This document shows, piece by piece, positions 44,214 to 53,245 of a DNA stretch of 64,000 nt. Every line of letters begins with the position of its first letter. The stretch's first letter is position 1. The notes beneath the pieces are model-generated. The model was not told the DNA's origin. It worked only from the letters and a program-made list of their open reading frames with translations, and did not search any database. Made by a program: the position numbers and the translations under genes. Source of the stretch: CBDBJR01 sp965206445 (GTDB lineage Bacteria; Pseudomonadota; Gammaproteobacteria; Arenicellales; Poriferihabitantaceae); the NCBI GenBank assembly GCA_965206445.1, contig CBDBJR010000002.1:2046001-2110000 (forward strand), in the 5' to 3' direction.

Positions 44214-45173
44214 ATGGCCGCCGGAGAGCCTGCCCGACCGGCGGTGACGCTGTTGAGTATCGACGCCGCCCAGGCCGGCCAGCGGATCGACAATTTCCTC
44301 ATCAAGCGGCTCAAAGGCGTGCCCCGGACGCGCCTGTACCGCGCCCTGCGCACCGGCGAGGTGCGGGTCAACGGCGGCCGCATCAAGGCCCTCTATCTGC
44401 TGCAAGCCGGTGACCGGGTGCGCATCCCGCCGATTCGCTGCGCCGAACCGCGGACGCCGGCGGTGATACCGCCGGATTTGCTGAGGCAGATTCCGGTACT
44501 GTTCGAAGATGCCGACCTGCTGGTGGTGAACAAGCCTGCCGGGTTGGCGGCGCACGGTGGCAGCGGTCAGGCGTACGGGTTGATCGAGGCGATGCGCGCA
44601 TTGCGGCGCCTGCCGGAATTGCAGCTCGCGCACCGGCTCGACCGCGAGACCTCCGGCTGCCTGATCCTGTGCCACAATCGCCCGGCCCTGGTGGCGATAC
44701 AACAGCAGTTGGGCCGCCCCGGCGGCATGCAAAAACGCTATCTTGCGCTGCTGAACGGCCAACTGGACGGGCCGCGCACGGTCACCACCGCGCTCGAAAC
44801 GGTCATCACGGCCGGCAAAAAACGGGTACAGGCCGGCGTGCACGGCCAGGCCGCGCACAGTGAGTTTCGGGTCATCGAGCACCTGCCGCAGCAGACTCTG
44901 GTCGGCATCGAGTTGAAAACCGGCCGCATGCATCAAGCGCGGGCGCACGCCGCCGGGCTCGGCCATGCCATCGCCGGCGACCCGCTGTACGGCGACGACA
45001 CATGCAATCAACACCTGCGCCGGCTGGGCCTCGGCCGGCTGTTCCTGCACGCCGAAAAACTGGCTTTTCAGCACCCGACAGCACCGCAGCGCATCACGGT
45101 TCGGGCCGCCTTACCGGCGCCATTGGCCGCGGTGCTCGAGAAAATACGCGCCGCAACGGCCCCGTCGGTTTGA
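44214..45173 (+). CDS. rluC: 23S rRNA pseudouridine synthase RluC
   Basis: Isomerises uridines 955, 2504 and 2580 (E. coli numbering) in 23S rRNA. An S4 RNA-binding domain (RIDNFLIKRLKGVPRTRLYR, GEVRVNGGRIK) precedes the RluA-type catalytic domain. The catalytic aspartate lies in AHRLDRETSGCL at about residue 143; VNKPAGLAAHGG and the C-terminal LKTGRMHQARAHAAGLGH match RluC. It is downstream of the MscS-like gene and 16 bases upstream of a HAD phosphatase, the common rluC-HAD pairing. Confidence 0.93.
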   Translation: MAAGEPARPAVTLLSIDAAQAGQRIDNFLIKRLKGVPRTRLYRALRTGEVRVNGGRIKALYLLQAGDRVRIPPIRCAEPRTPAVIPPDLLRQIPVLFEDADLLVVNKPAGLAAHGGSGQAYGLIEAMRALRRLPELQLAHRLDRETSGCLILCHNRPALVAIQQQLGRPGGMQKRYLALLNGQLDGPRTVTTALETVITAGKKRVQAGVHGQAAHSEFRVIEHLPQQTLVGIELKTGRMHQARAHAAGLGHAIAGDPLYGDDTCNQHLRRLGLGRLFLHAEKLAFQHPTAPQRITVRAALPAPLAAVLEKIRAATAPSV

Positions 45174-45189
45174 CTCGGAGACAGGCCGC

Positions 45190-45864
45190 GTGCCGATTCG
45201 ATTGCTGATATTTGACTGGGACGGCACGTTGAGTGACTCCGGCGCCAAAATTACCCGCTGCTTCCGGGCGGCCGCCGCCGATCTGGCACAACCGCCGCCC
45301 TCAGCCGCCGCAATTCGGCGCCTGATTGGGCTCGACCTGACGACCGCCTGGCAGCAACTGACCGGCGACAACGACGCCGACCGGATTGCCGCACTGACCG
45401 AACGCTACCGCCAACACTACCGGCGAGACGCCGCCCCCACCCCGCTGTTCGACGGCGTTGCCGCAGGCCTGCGCCAATTGGCCGCCGACGGTTTTCTCCT
45501 GGCGGTGGCCACCGGAAAATCCCGCGCCGGGCTACAGCGCGCACTGCTGGAAACCGCACTGACCGACTGTTTTGCGGCCACCCGCTGCGCCGACGAATCG
45601 CGCTCCAAACCGCACCCGCAGATGCTGCATGAGGTGCTGACTTTTACCGGCCAGACGGCACCGCAAGCGGTGATGATCGGCGACACCACGTTTGACCTCG
45701 ACATGGCGGCACACGCCGGGGTGTATGCGCTCGGCGTCGGCTATGGCTACCATGCCGCCGCCGAGCTCGAAGCGCGGTCGGATTTTCCGGTGCAGTCGTG
45801 TTTCGCGCACCTGGTGGGCTGGATTCGCCGCGGCGGGCTGGCCCGGCCCGGTCGCCGCCAATGA
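45190..45864 (+). CDS. HAD-IA family phosphatase (Gph-like)
   Basis: A 224-residue haloacid-dehalogenase hydrolase. Motif I is FDWDGTLSDSG with the nucleophilic Asp. A helical cap and the VATGKSRAGLQRAL threonine/serine motif follow; the lysine motif is SRSKPHPQMLHEV and motif IV is MIGDTTFDLDMAAHAG. The start GTG 45190 is favoured because GGAG sits 9 bases before it and the longer frame would overlap rluC heavily. Phosphoglycolate or a nucleotide are plausible substrates; proteins beside rluC are usually annotated only as HAD. Confidence 0.9.
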   Translation: MPIRLLIFDWDGTLSDSGAKITRCFRAAAADLAQPPPSAAAIRRLIGLDLTTAWQQLTGDNDADRIAALTERYRQHYRRDAAPTPLFDGVAAGLRQLAADGFLLAVATGKSRAGLQRALLETALTDCFAATRCADESRSKPHPQMLHEVLTFTGQTAPQAVMIGDTTFDLDMAAHAGVYALGVGYGYHAAAELEARSDFPVQSCFAHLVGWIRRGGLARPGRRQ

Positions 45865-46091
45865 GCGGCGCCGACCCTGCGCAGACGCCGGCGAGCAACC
45901 GAACGGCGACCGCATTTGTCGCCCGGCAAAAATCCACATCCGTGATAAAATCATCGGATTATTTTGTCAACCCCGGCGTGATGATCCATCTACATGGCAG
46001 GAAAAAACCGACCACCCCGAATGCAGCGCCGGCCCCCTGTTGGTGCCGCGCTATCGGTTGACCTGTCCGCACACCGCACACCCGAACCGCA

Positions 46092-48407
46092 TTGACCACA
46101 TCAAAAAAAACCGGTGCCCGGGCGCCATCGTCCGGCGCATTTGCGCCCGGCAAGATACGCTTTTTGCTGCGCGAAGTCGGCTTGATGCTGCTGTTTTGCT
46201 GCCTGGCCTATTTCACCCTCTGCCTGTTGACCTACTCGCCCAGCGACCCCGGCCCGACGCACACCGGCAGCGACGGCGTCATCCACAACCTGGGTGGCCG
46301 GGTGGGCGCCGGGCTGGCCGACGGCATGTTTGCCGGATTTGGCCGCATGGCCTATCTGGCCTTGCTGCTGCTGTGCGCCCTCGGCTGGCGGCACTACCGC
46401 GACAGCGCACAGCGCCAGGCGGCGGTCAACGGCTGGCTGTGGCTACTGCCGAGCGGCGGCCTGCTGGTCACGCTGACCGGCGCCTGCGGGTTGGAACAGC
46501 TGTACTTCCCGCTGCCGCCCGGGCACGCCTTCCCGGCCGGCGGCATACTGGGCGAGCACATTGCCGCCGTGTTTATTACCAACTTCGGCGTCATCGGCAC
46601 GACGGTGATTTTGCTGACGCTGCTGATTACCGGGGTGACGCTGGTCACACATCTCTCCTGGTTCTGGCTGATGGACGAGGTCGGCTTGCGGGCGTTCAAG
46701 CTGGTCGGCTGGCTGACAACCCGGCTCGAACCCTGGCTCGACCGGCAAAAAGGGCGGCAAGGGCGCAAGCAACGGCACGCCAATGTGCGGAAAATACACG
46801 CGCTGCTGGACGACAAAAAGCCGCCCAGAATTGAGCCCAAAACCGAGACCGTCGAGCCCAGCGAGCGCTCACTGAAAGAACAGCAGGCCAGCCTGCTGCC
46901 CACCCCCGCGCAGACCGGCGGGGTGCTGCCGAAATTGTCGCTGCTGGATGCCACCGAAGCGGCTGTTGGCGGCTATTCCAGCGACGAGCTGGCGTCGATG
47001 TCGCAGGTGCTGGTCAAAAAGCTCAACGATTTCAACGTCACGATTGACGTCGAAGGGGTACAGCCCGGCCCGGTAATTACCCGCTTCGAGATTCAACCCG
47101 CCCCCGGCATCAAAGCCAGCACCATCGTCGGGCTGGCGCGCGACCTGGCGCGCTCGCTGTCGGTGGAAAGTGTGCGGGTGGTGGAAAACATCCCGGGCAA
47201 AAGCACCATCGGGATCGAAATTCCGAATCAAAACCGGGAGCTGGTGCGCCTGATTGAAGGGCTGTCGTCGCATGAATACGACCACAGCGGCTCGCCGCTG
47301 ACGCTGGTGCTGGGCAAGGATATCGCCGGCAATCCGGTGATTACCGACTTAATGAAAATGCCGCACCTGCTGATTGCCGGCACCACCGGCTCGGGCAAAT
47401 CGGTGTGCGTGAATGCCCTGATTCTAAGCCTGCTCTACAAATCGTCGCCCGAACAAGTGCGCCTGATTATGGTGGACCCCAAGTTTCTGGAGCTTTCCGT
47501 GTACGACGGCATCCCGCACCTGCTCGCCCCGGTGGTCACCGACATGAGCAAAGCCGCCAACGCGCTGCGCTGGTGCATTGTCGAGATGGACCAGCGGTTT
47601 CGGCTGATTGCAAGCACCGGCGCGCGCAACATCTCCGGCTACAACAAGCGCATTATCGCGCTGGAGAAAGCCGGCCAGCCGATGCTCGACCCGACCGCCG
47701 CAGACGACCCGAACGACCCGGACGCCGCCCCGCGGATGCTGACCACGCTGCCCTATATCGTCGTGATTGTCGATGAGCTGGCCGACCTGATGATGGTCGC
47801 CGGCAAGAAAATCGAAGAGATCATTATTCGGATCGCCCAGCGCGCCCGCGCGGCCGGCATCCATCTCATACTGGCCACCCAGCGGCCGTCGGTAGACGTG
47901 GTCACCGGCCTGATCAAAGCCAACGTCCCCGCGCGTATCGGCTTCCAGGTATCATCGCGGGCGGACTCGCGCACCGTACTCGATCAAATGGGCGCCGAAC
48001 AACTGCTGGGGCACGGCGACATGCTGTTCCTGCCGCCCGGCACCGCGCTGACCCGGCGGGTGCACGGCGCCTTTGTATCCGATGAAGAAGTAGCCAAAGT
48101 CGTGACCGAATTAAAGCAATCGGGCAGCCCGGTTTACCTGGATGAAATCACCAGCGGCAGCGGCGCCGATAACGCCGCCGACGGCACCTTTTCCGAGGGC
48201 GACGGCGAGTCGGATGAACTGTATGACGAAGCGGTAAAACTGGTCACCCAAAGCCGCCGCGCGTCCATTTCCGCCTTGCAGCGCAGTCTGCGGGTCGGCT
48301 ATAACCGAGCGGCCCGAATGATCGACGTAATGGAGCAAACCGGAGTTGTATCACCGGCAGACAACGGCAAGCGCGAAGTACTGGCGCCGCCACCGGTGTC
48401 GGATTAG
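46092..48407 (+). CDS. ftsK: DNA translocase FtsK
   Basis: Septal DNA pump that clears and aligns chromosome termini for XerCD recombination. Four N-terminal membrane helices occupy about residues 25-190. A relatively short linker follows, then the RecA-like motor with Walker A GTTGSGKS near residue 430 and Walker B VIVDELADLMMV. The C-terminal gamma winged helix (RRASISALQRSLRVGYNRAARMID) reads KOPS sites. At 771 residues it is the short-linker form. The start is TTG 46092, with no ATG at the right place. lolA follows. Confidence 0.95.
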   Translation: MTTSKKTGARAPSSGAFAPGKIRFLLREVGLMLLFCCLAYFTLCLLTYSPSDPGPTHTGSDGVIHNLGGRVGAGLADGMFAGFGRMAYLALLLLCALGWRHYRDSAQRQAAVNGWLWLLPSGGLLVTLTGACGLEQLYFPLPPGHAFPAGGILGEHIAAVFITNFGVIGTTVILLTLLITGVTLVTHLSWFWLMDEVGLRAFKLVGWLTTRLEPWLDRQKGRQGRKQRHANVRKIHALLDDKKPPRIEPKTETVEPSERSLKEQQASLLPTPAQTGGVLPKLSLLDATEAAVGGYSSDELASMSQVLVKKLNDFNVTIDVEGVQPGPVITRFEIQPAPGIKASTIVGLARDLARSLSVESVRVVENIPGKSTIGIEIPNQNRELVRLIEGLSSHEYDHSGSPLTLVLGKDIAGNPVITDLMKMPHLLIAGTTGSGKSVCVNALILSLLYKSSPEQVRLIMVDPKFLELSVYDGIPHLLAPVVTDMSKAANALRWCIVEMDQRFRLIASTGARNISGYNKRIIALEKAGQPMLDPTAADDPNDPDAAPRMLTTLPYIVVIVDELADLMMVAGKKIEEIIIRIAQRARAAGIHLILATQRPSVDVVTGLIKANVPARIGFQVSSRADSRTVLDQMGAEQLLGHGDMLFLPPGTALTRRVHGAFVSDEEVAKVVTELKQSGSPVYLDEITSGSGADNAADGTFSEGDGESDELYDEAVKLVTQSRRASISALQRSLRVGYNRAARMIDVMEQTGVVSPADNGKREVLAPPPVSD

Positions 48408-48472
48408 CGGCACCCTGTGCCGTCACAACTGATTGATGAAAAATCCGATGAACACACGAAACCTTTTTTACT

Positions 48473-48486
48473 CCCCCCTGACAAGG
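48473..48486. repeat. Fragment of the CCCCTGACAAGG repeat
   Basis: CCCCCCTGACAAGG here matches the arm tip of the inverted repeat at 22977 and the unit at 49196. It lies in the 130-base ftsK-lolA gap and appears to be a half copy. Confidence 0.5.
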
Positions 48487-48537
48487 ACCGCCGATCTGCC
48501 ACCAAAATCCCACTACCGATAAGATGAGAGCCACCAC

Positions 48538-49179
48538 ATGCCCGTAACGACCCGCTGCCGCAGCCTGCTGCTCGGCCTCATCAGCCTCAGCCTGTCCACT
48601 GCGGTTTATGCCAGCCCCGGACTGGACGCCCTGGCACAGTTTTTCAAGCACACGCTGACCTTCGAAGCGCAATTCGAGCAGGTAGTGCTGGATGAATCGC
48701 TGATCACCCTTGATGAAGGGCGGGGGCAGGTCTGGATCAAGCGCCCCAACCTGTTTCGCTGGGACTACGCCCCGCCCGAAGCCCAGATAATTGTCGGCGA
48801 CGGCGAGCGCGTCTGGCTGTACGACCGCGATCTGGAACAGGTAACCGTGCGCGACCAACAGCAGGCGCTGGGGCAAACGCCGGCGATGCTGCTGGCCGGC
48901 GGCGGCGATCTGCAAGACAATTACGAACTGATCGATATCGGCACCCAGGGGCGCTTCGACTGGGTCAATCTGGTGGCCAAAGCGACCGACAGCAGTTTTA
49001 CCGAAATCCGCATCGGCTTTGAACACAATCAACTGCGGCTGATGGAACTGCTGGATCGCCTCGGGCAACGCACCCGGATCAGCTTCTCGGCAGTGCGGGA
49101 AAATCTGCCGGCGGCGCCACAACGGTTCACGTTCACGCCCCCCGACGGCATCGACGTAATCGATGAAACCCAACCCTGA
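48538..49179 (+). CDS. lolA: Outer-membrane lipoprotein carrier protein LolA
   Basis: Periplasmic chaperone carrying lipoproteins from LolCDE to LolB. A signal peptide of about 25 residues (CRSLLLGLISLSLSTAVYA, cut before SPGLDAL) precedes the half-barrel. Conserved parts are FEAQFEQVV, GQVWIKRPNLFRWDYAPPE, and VGDGERVWLYDRDLEQVTV. Length 213 residues is typical. It follows ftsK and precedes rarA, the widely conserved ftsK-lolA-rarA order. Confidence 0.94.
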   Translation: MPVTTRCRSLLLGLISLSLSTAVYASPGLDALAQFFKHTLTFEAQFEQVVLDESLITLDEGRGQVWIKRPNLFRWDYAPPEAQIIVGDGERVWLYDRDLEQVTVRDQQQALGQTPAMLLAGGGDLQDNYELIDIGTQGRFDWVNLVAKATDSSFTEIRIGFEHNQLRLMELLDRLGQRTRISFSAVRENLPAAPQRFTFTPPDGIDVIDETQP

Positions 49180-49195
49180 CGAAGCTGGTTTTATT

Positions 49196-49248
49196 CCCCC
49201 CTGACACTGACAAAGGGGGTAGGGGAGGGGGCATTCCTGTCCTCCTTT
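49196..49248. repeat. Composite dispersed repeat (copy 3)
   Basis: The lolA-rarA gap carries CCCCCCTGACA with a CTGACAAAGGGGG partner, followed by GGGAGGGGGCATTCCTGTCCTCC. It therefore joins the TGACAAGG unit of 22977 to the CATTCCTG palindrome of the other copies, suggesting these two motifs belong to one repeat. Confidence 0.6.
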
Positions 49249-49291
49249 AGATAGCCCATTATTAAGATTTATATTGATTATACTACCCGGC

Positions 49292-50599
49292 ATGACACCC
49301 GATCCCCTTATGCCGCTGGCCGGGCGGATGCGCCCGGCAGCCCGGCAGGACTTCGTCGGCCAGCAGCACTTGCTGGCCGACGGCAAACCGCTGGCCCGGA
49401 TGCTGGCCGGCGGGGCGCTGTATTCGATGATTCTGTGGGGCCCGCCCGGCAGCGGCAAAACAACGCTGGCGCAGATGCTGAGCCACCACGCGCAGGCGGA
49501 ATGGATCACCCTGTCGGCGGTGACCGGCGGGGTGCAGGATATTCGCCGGGCCGTGCAGCAGGCGCAATCCGCCCGGCAAAACGGCCGCCGGACCGTGTTG
49601 TTTGTCGATGAGGTGCACCGTTTCAATAAAGCCCAGCAGGACGCCTTTCTACCGCATATCGAACAGGGCACCATTATCCTGATCGGCGCAACCACCGAAA
49701 ACCCGTCGTTTGAGTTGAACGGCGCCCTGCTGTCACGGGTCAGGGTGCATTTGCTGCAACCGCTGGGCGAACCCGACCTCGCGCAATTGATGCACAACGC
49801 ACTCAACGACCATCCGCACGGGCTCGGCGAACGGCATTTGCAGCTCGAGCGGAGCGCCCGGCAGGCGCTGATTACCGCCGCCCAGGGCGATGCGCGGCGG
49901 CTGCTGTCGATGCTGGAAATCGCCGCCGACCTGGTCGGGCACAACGGCGGGACAATCGATGCGGCAATCGTCAATCAGGTGATCGACTATCGCGTGCAGC
50001 AATTCGACAAGCACGGCGATCATTTCTACGATCAGATCTCCGCGCTGCATAAGTCGATTCGCGGCTCCGACCCGGACGCCGCCCTGTATTGGCTGCACCG
50101 CATGCTGCTGGGCGGCTGCGACCCGCATTATGTGCTGCGCCGGCTGGTGCGCGTCGCCAGTGAAGATATCGGCAACGCCGACCCGCGTGCGCTGGCGCTG
50201 GCGCTGGACGCCTGGTCGAGCTTCGATCGGCTCGGCGCGGCGGAAGGCGAACTGGCGATTTCGCAGGCGGTGGTATATTTGTCGGTGGCGGCCAAAAGCA
50301 ACGCCGTGTACGCCGCCCATAAAGCCGCCATCAAAGCCGCCAAAGCACACCATCACGCCGCGGTGCCGGTGCACATTCGCAACGCGCCGACCAAACTCGC
50401 GCGCACGCTGGGCATGGGCCGGCACTATCGCTATGCCCACAATGAGCCGATGCACTTTTCCGCCGGGCAGACCTACTTCCCGGACGACATGACCGCCGAG
50501 CATTTCTACCGGCCCGACGAACAGGGCCTGGAAAAGCAGATAGCCGCCCGGCTGGCACACTGGCGCGCGCTGAATGCGCAGGCCGGCGGCACACAATAA
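49292..50599 (+). CDS. rarA: Replication-associated recombination protein RarA (MgsA)
   Basis: Clamp-loader-like AAA+ ATPase acting at stalled replication forks. The 435-residue protein has LAGRMRPAARQDFVGQQHLL at its start and Walker A GPPGSGKTTLAQ at about residue 50. Walker B reads TVLFVDEVHRFNKAQQD, and sensor 1 is LIGATTENPSFELN. The C-terminal tetramerisation region includes HKSIRGSDPDAALYWLHRML. ATG 49292 is preferred to a TTG at 49274. It lies between lolA and crcB. Confidence 0.94.
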   Translation: MTPDPLMPLAGRMRPAARQDFVGQQHLLADGKPLARMLAGGALYSMILWGPPGSGKTTLAQMLSHHAQAEWITLSAVTGGVQDIRRAVQQAQSARQNGRRTVLFVDEVHRFNKAQQDAFLPHIEQGTIILIGATTENPSFELNGALLSRVRVHLLQPLGEPDLAQLMHNALNDHPHGLGERHLQLERSARQALITAAQGDARRLLSMLEIAADLVGHNGGTIDAAIVNQVIDYRVQQFDKHGDHFYDQISALHKSIRGSDPDAALYWLHRMLLGGCDPHYVLRRLVRVASEDIGNADPRALALALDAWSSFDRLGAAEGELAISQAVVYLSVAAKSNAVYAAHKAAIKAAKAHHHAAVPVHIRNAPTKLARTLGMGRHYRYAHNEPMHFSAGQTYFPDDMTAEHFYRPDEQGLEKQIAARLAHWRALNAQAGGTQ

Positions 50600-50647
50600 G
50601 CAAGCGGCATCAATGATCGCCCCGGCTGCGGCAAAACCCACCCGCCG

Positions 50648-51031
50648 ATGACCCATCTGCTCTATGTCGCCGCCGGCGGCGCCCTGGGCTGTGTGCTGCG
50701 CCACCTGGTCACGCTATGGCTGCCGACCGCGGCCCTGCCCTGGGCCAGCTTCAGTGTCAATGCCGTCGGCTCATTGCTGGTCGGCATCGTCGTGGTCTGC
50801 CTCGACCACCTGCCGGCGGCGCCGGCCACAGTACGGCTCACCGTGGTCGTCGGCCTGCTGGGCGGGTTCACCACGTTTTCCACCTTTTCACTGGAAACGC
50901 TGAATTTGCTCCAAAGCGGCTATGCAGCCCACGCCCTGCTGAATATAATCGGTTCGATCAGCGTCTGTTTGCTGGCCGTCGCCGCCGGCCTGTTCATCGG
51001 GCGACAGATGCTGCGATTTTTTATGCTGTAA
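50648..51031 (+). CDS. crcB: Fluoride exporter CrcB (Fluc)
   Basis: Dual-topology dimeric channel that expels fluoride. The 127-residue protein has four membrane helices and the diagnostic motifs GALGCVLRHLVTLW, FSVNAVGSLLVGI and GLLGGFTTFSTFSLET, the last holding the phenylalanine box and the Na+ site. It sits between rarA and serS, as in many pseudomonads and relatives. No fluoride riboswitch is apparent in the 48 bases before it, so it is probably read through from rarA. Confidence 0.93.
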   Translation: MTHLLYVAAGGALGCVLRHLVTLWLPTAALPWASFSVNAVGSLLVGIVVVCLDHLPAAPATVRLTVVVGLLGGFTTFSTFSLETLNLLQSGYAAHALLNIIGSISVCLLAVAAGLFIGRQMLRFFML

Positions 51032-51050
51032 CCGCCAACCCGACCCGCAC

Positions 51051-52340
51051 ATGCTCGACCCACAACAACTGCGACAAGACCTTGCCGCCACCGCCGAGCG
51101 GCTGCAAACGCGCGGCTACCGGCTGGATATCCGGCAATTGACCCAGCTCAACGACCACCGGCGGCGCGCGCAGGCACAGACCGAAGCCCTGCAAGCCGAG
51201 CGCAACCGGGCATCCAGGCAGATCGGCGCGGCCAAAGCCCGCGGCGAGGCGCTGCAACCGCTGCTGGACTCGGTCGCCGACCTGGGCGACCGGCTACAGC
51301 ACAGCCGCAGCGAGCTGGAGCAGATTCAGGCCGAGCTGCGGGCAATCACCGGCGAGATTCCCAACCTGCCCGATGCATCGGTCCCGGTCGGGGCCGATGA
51401 AACCGACAATGTCGAGCTGCGCCGCTGGGGCAAACCGCCCGAGTTCGACTTCGAGATCAAAGACCATGTCGATTTGGGCGCCGCCGGCCGGGCGATGGAT
51501 TTTGAGCTGGCGGCCAAACTGGCCGGCACCCGCTTTGTCACACTACACGGCGGCCTGGCCCGCCTGCATCGCGCCCTGTCGCAATTCATGCTGGATCTGC
51601 ACAGCGAACAACACGGCTACATCGAGACCCAGGTCCCGCTGCTGATCCGCCCGCAGACCCTGTTTGGCACCGGCCAGCTACCGAAATTTGCCGACGATCA
51701 GTTTGCCACCCGGGGCGAGCCCGAATTTTACCTGCTGCCCACCGCCGAAGTGCCGCTGACCAATCTGGTGGCCGACAGCCTGCTCGAAAGCCACGACCTG
51801 CCGATCCGGCGGGTCGCGCATACGCCGTGCTTTCGCCGCGAGGCCGGCGCCTACGGGCGCGATACGCGCGGCATGATTCGCCAGCATCAGTTTGAAAAAG
51901 TCGAGCTGGTGCACATCGTCAAGCCCGAAGAATCCGGGTCGGCCCTGGAAACCCTGACCGGGCACGCCGAGCAAGTCCTGCAGCGGCTGCAACTGCCGTA
52001 TCGGGTGGTCGCGCTGTGCACCGGCGATCTCGGCTTTGCCGCCGCCAAAACCTACGATCTCGAAGTCTGGATTCCCAGCCAGCGGCAGTACCGGGAAATA
52101 TCCTCGTGCAGCAATTGCGCCGCCTTCCAGGCCCGCCGCATGAAAGCCCGCTGGCGCAACCCCGAAACCGGCAAGCCGGAATGGGTACATACCCTGAACG
52201 GCTCCGGCGTGGCGGTGGGCCGGGCGCTGGTTGCCGTGATGGAAAACTACCAACTGGCCGACGGGCGGATTCAAATACCCGAAGTCCTGCGACCCTATAT
52301 GCGCGGCTGCGACGTGATTGGCGCCGCGGCAAACGGCTAA
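51051..52340 (+). CDS. serS: Seryl-tRNA synthetase
   Basis: Charges tRNA-Ser (and tRNA-Sec) with serine. The 429-residue protein starts with the long antiparallel coiled coil (about residues 30-100, QAEAL/RNRASRQIGAAKARGE region). The class II catalytic core then follows: motif 2 around VAHTPCFRREAGAYGRDTRG, the TAEVPLTN serine-binding loop, EISSCSNCAAFQARR, and motif 3 LNGSGVAVGRALVAVMENYQ. It starts 19 bases after crcB on the same strand. Confidence 0.97.
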   Translation: MLDPQQLRQDLAATAERLQTRGYRLDIRQLTQLNDHRRRAQAQTEALQAERNRASRQIGAAKARGEALQPLLDSVADLGDRLQHSRSELEQIQAELRAITGEIPNLPDASVPVGADETDNVELRRWGKPPEFDFEIKDHVDLGAAGRAMDFELAAKLAGTRFVTLHGGLARLHRALSQFMLDLHSEQHGYIETQVPLLIRPQTLFGTGQLPKFADDQFATRGEPEFYLLPTAEVPLTNLVADSLLESHDLPIRRVAHTPCFRREAGAYGRDTRGMIRQHQFEKVELVHIVKPEESGSALETLTGHAEQVLQRLQLPYRVVALCTGDLGFAAAKTYDLEVWIPSQRQYREISSCSNCAAFQARRMKARWRNPETGKPEWVHTLNGSGVAVGRALVAVMENYQLADGRIQIPEVLRPYMRGCDVIGAAANG

Positions 52341-52442
52341 CGCCCCCCGCCGACCACCAAACCGGCGCCGGCTGCCGCTCAAACCCATGCGCGCGCCGCC
52401 CCGGACGCCCCCCGGCCTGCCACACAGCCCATCGGATCGGCA

Positions 52443-53165
52443 ATGACAAACCAGTTACAGCATAGACGGCTGCTGATTACCGGCGCCAGCTCCGGCATCG
52501 GCCGAGCGCTGTGCGAACGCCTGACCGCACGTGGCGCCGGCCTGCTCAGCATCGGGCGGCGCATCCCGCCGGACGCCGCCGGGCACCCGGCGTGGGAAGC
52601 CTGGCAATGCGACTTCGCCGACCTGAAACAGCTGTCGGCCACCCTCGAGCGGCTCAAACACACCGCCGCGCTGGACGGCGCGGTGTTATGCCACGGCTAC
52701 GGCGATTTCGGGGGGATTGAAGAATTTTCCGAACAACGCATCATCGAGCTGGTCACCACCAATTTCCTCAGCACCGCACTGCTGGCGCGCACGCTGGTAC
52801 CGCTGCTGCGGCGGCGCAGCGTCAGCGATCTGGTGTTGCTCGGCTCGCAGTCCGGCCTGCATGGCGGCAAATACGGCGCGGTATACAGCGCCACCAAATT
52901 CGCCCTGCGCGGCCTGGCGCAGGCGCTGCGCCAGGAATGCCGCAGCAGCGGCCTGCGCGTATCGACGGTCAACCCCGGCCTGGTCAATACCGCCTTCTTT
53001 GACCGCCTGCACTTCTCGCCGGGCGACACCGACGCCAACGCACTGTATGCGGCCACCGTGGCGGACACCATCGAACACATTCTGACCGCCCCCGCCAACG
53101 CCGTATTCGATGAGATCAACCTCTCGCCGCTGACCCCGGTGGTGCGCCGCAAACCGGCCGACTAA
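52443..53165 (+). CDS. Short-chain dehydrogenase/reductase (SDR)
   Basis: A 240-residue classical SDR with cofactor motif LLITGASSGIGRAL at about residues 10-23. GAVLCHGYG stands where NNAG is usual, and the catalytic Ser is in GSQSGLHGG. The YxxxK pair is in YSATKFALRGLAQALRQE, followed by VSTVNPGLVNTAFF. The NNAG motif is replaced by CHGYG, a minor variation. The substrate is not predictable. It stands about 100 bases after serS and 80 bases before dapB on the same strand. Confidence 0.87.
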   Translation: MTNQLQHRRLLITGASSGIGRALCERLTARGAGLLSIGRRIPPDAAGHPAWEAWQCDFADLKQLSATLERLKHTAALDGAVLCHGYGDFGGIEEFSEQRIIELVTTNFLSTALLARTLVPLLRRRSVSDLVLLGSQSGLHGGKYGAVYSATKFALRGLAQALRQECRSSGLRVSTVNPGLVNTAFFDRLHFSPGDTDANALYAATVADTIEHILTAPANAVFDEINLSPLTPVVRRKPAD

Positions 53166-53245
53166 CGCCACCGCCGCCTGCCCGACCGGTCGCACCGACA
53201 CCACTTATGCGCTACACTGGTGCCCCCCGCAAACCGATCGAAACG

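Noticed and set aside
43590..45074. 494-residue minus-strand ORF
   Set aside because: Antisense to the MscS-type channel and rluC, both supported by clear motifs.
48244..49974. 576-residue minus-strand ORF spanning the end of ftsK, lolA and the start of rarA
   Set aside because: It is a shadow of three recognised genes in GC-rich DNA, with biased Arg/Ser/Pro composition and no motif.
50600..50647. Fluoride riboswitch before crcB
   Set aside because: The 48-base gap after rarA is too short and lacks the expected riboswitch core, so crcB is more likely read through.
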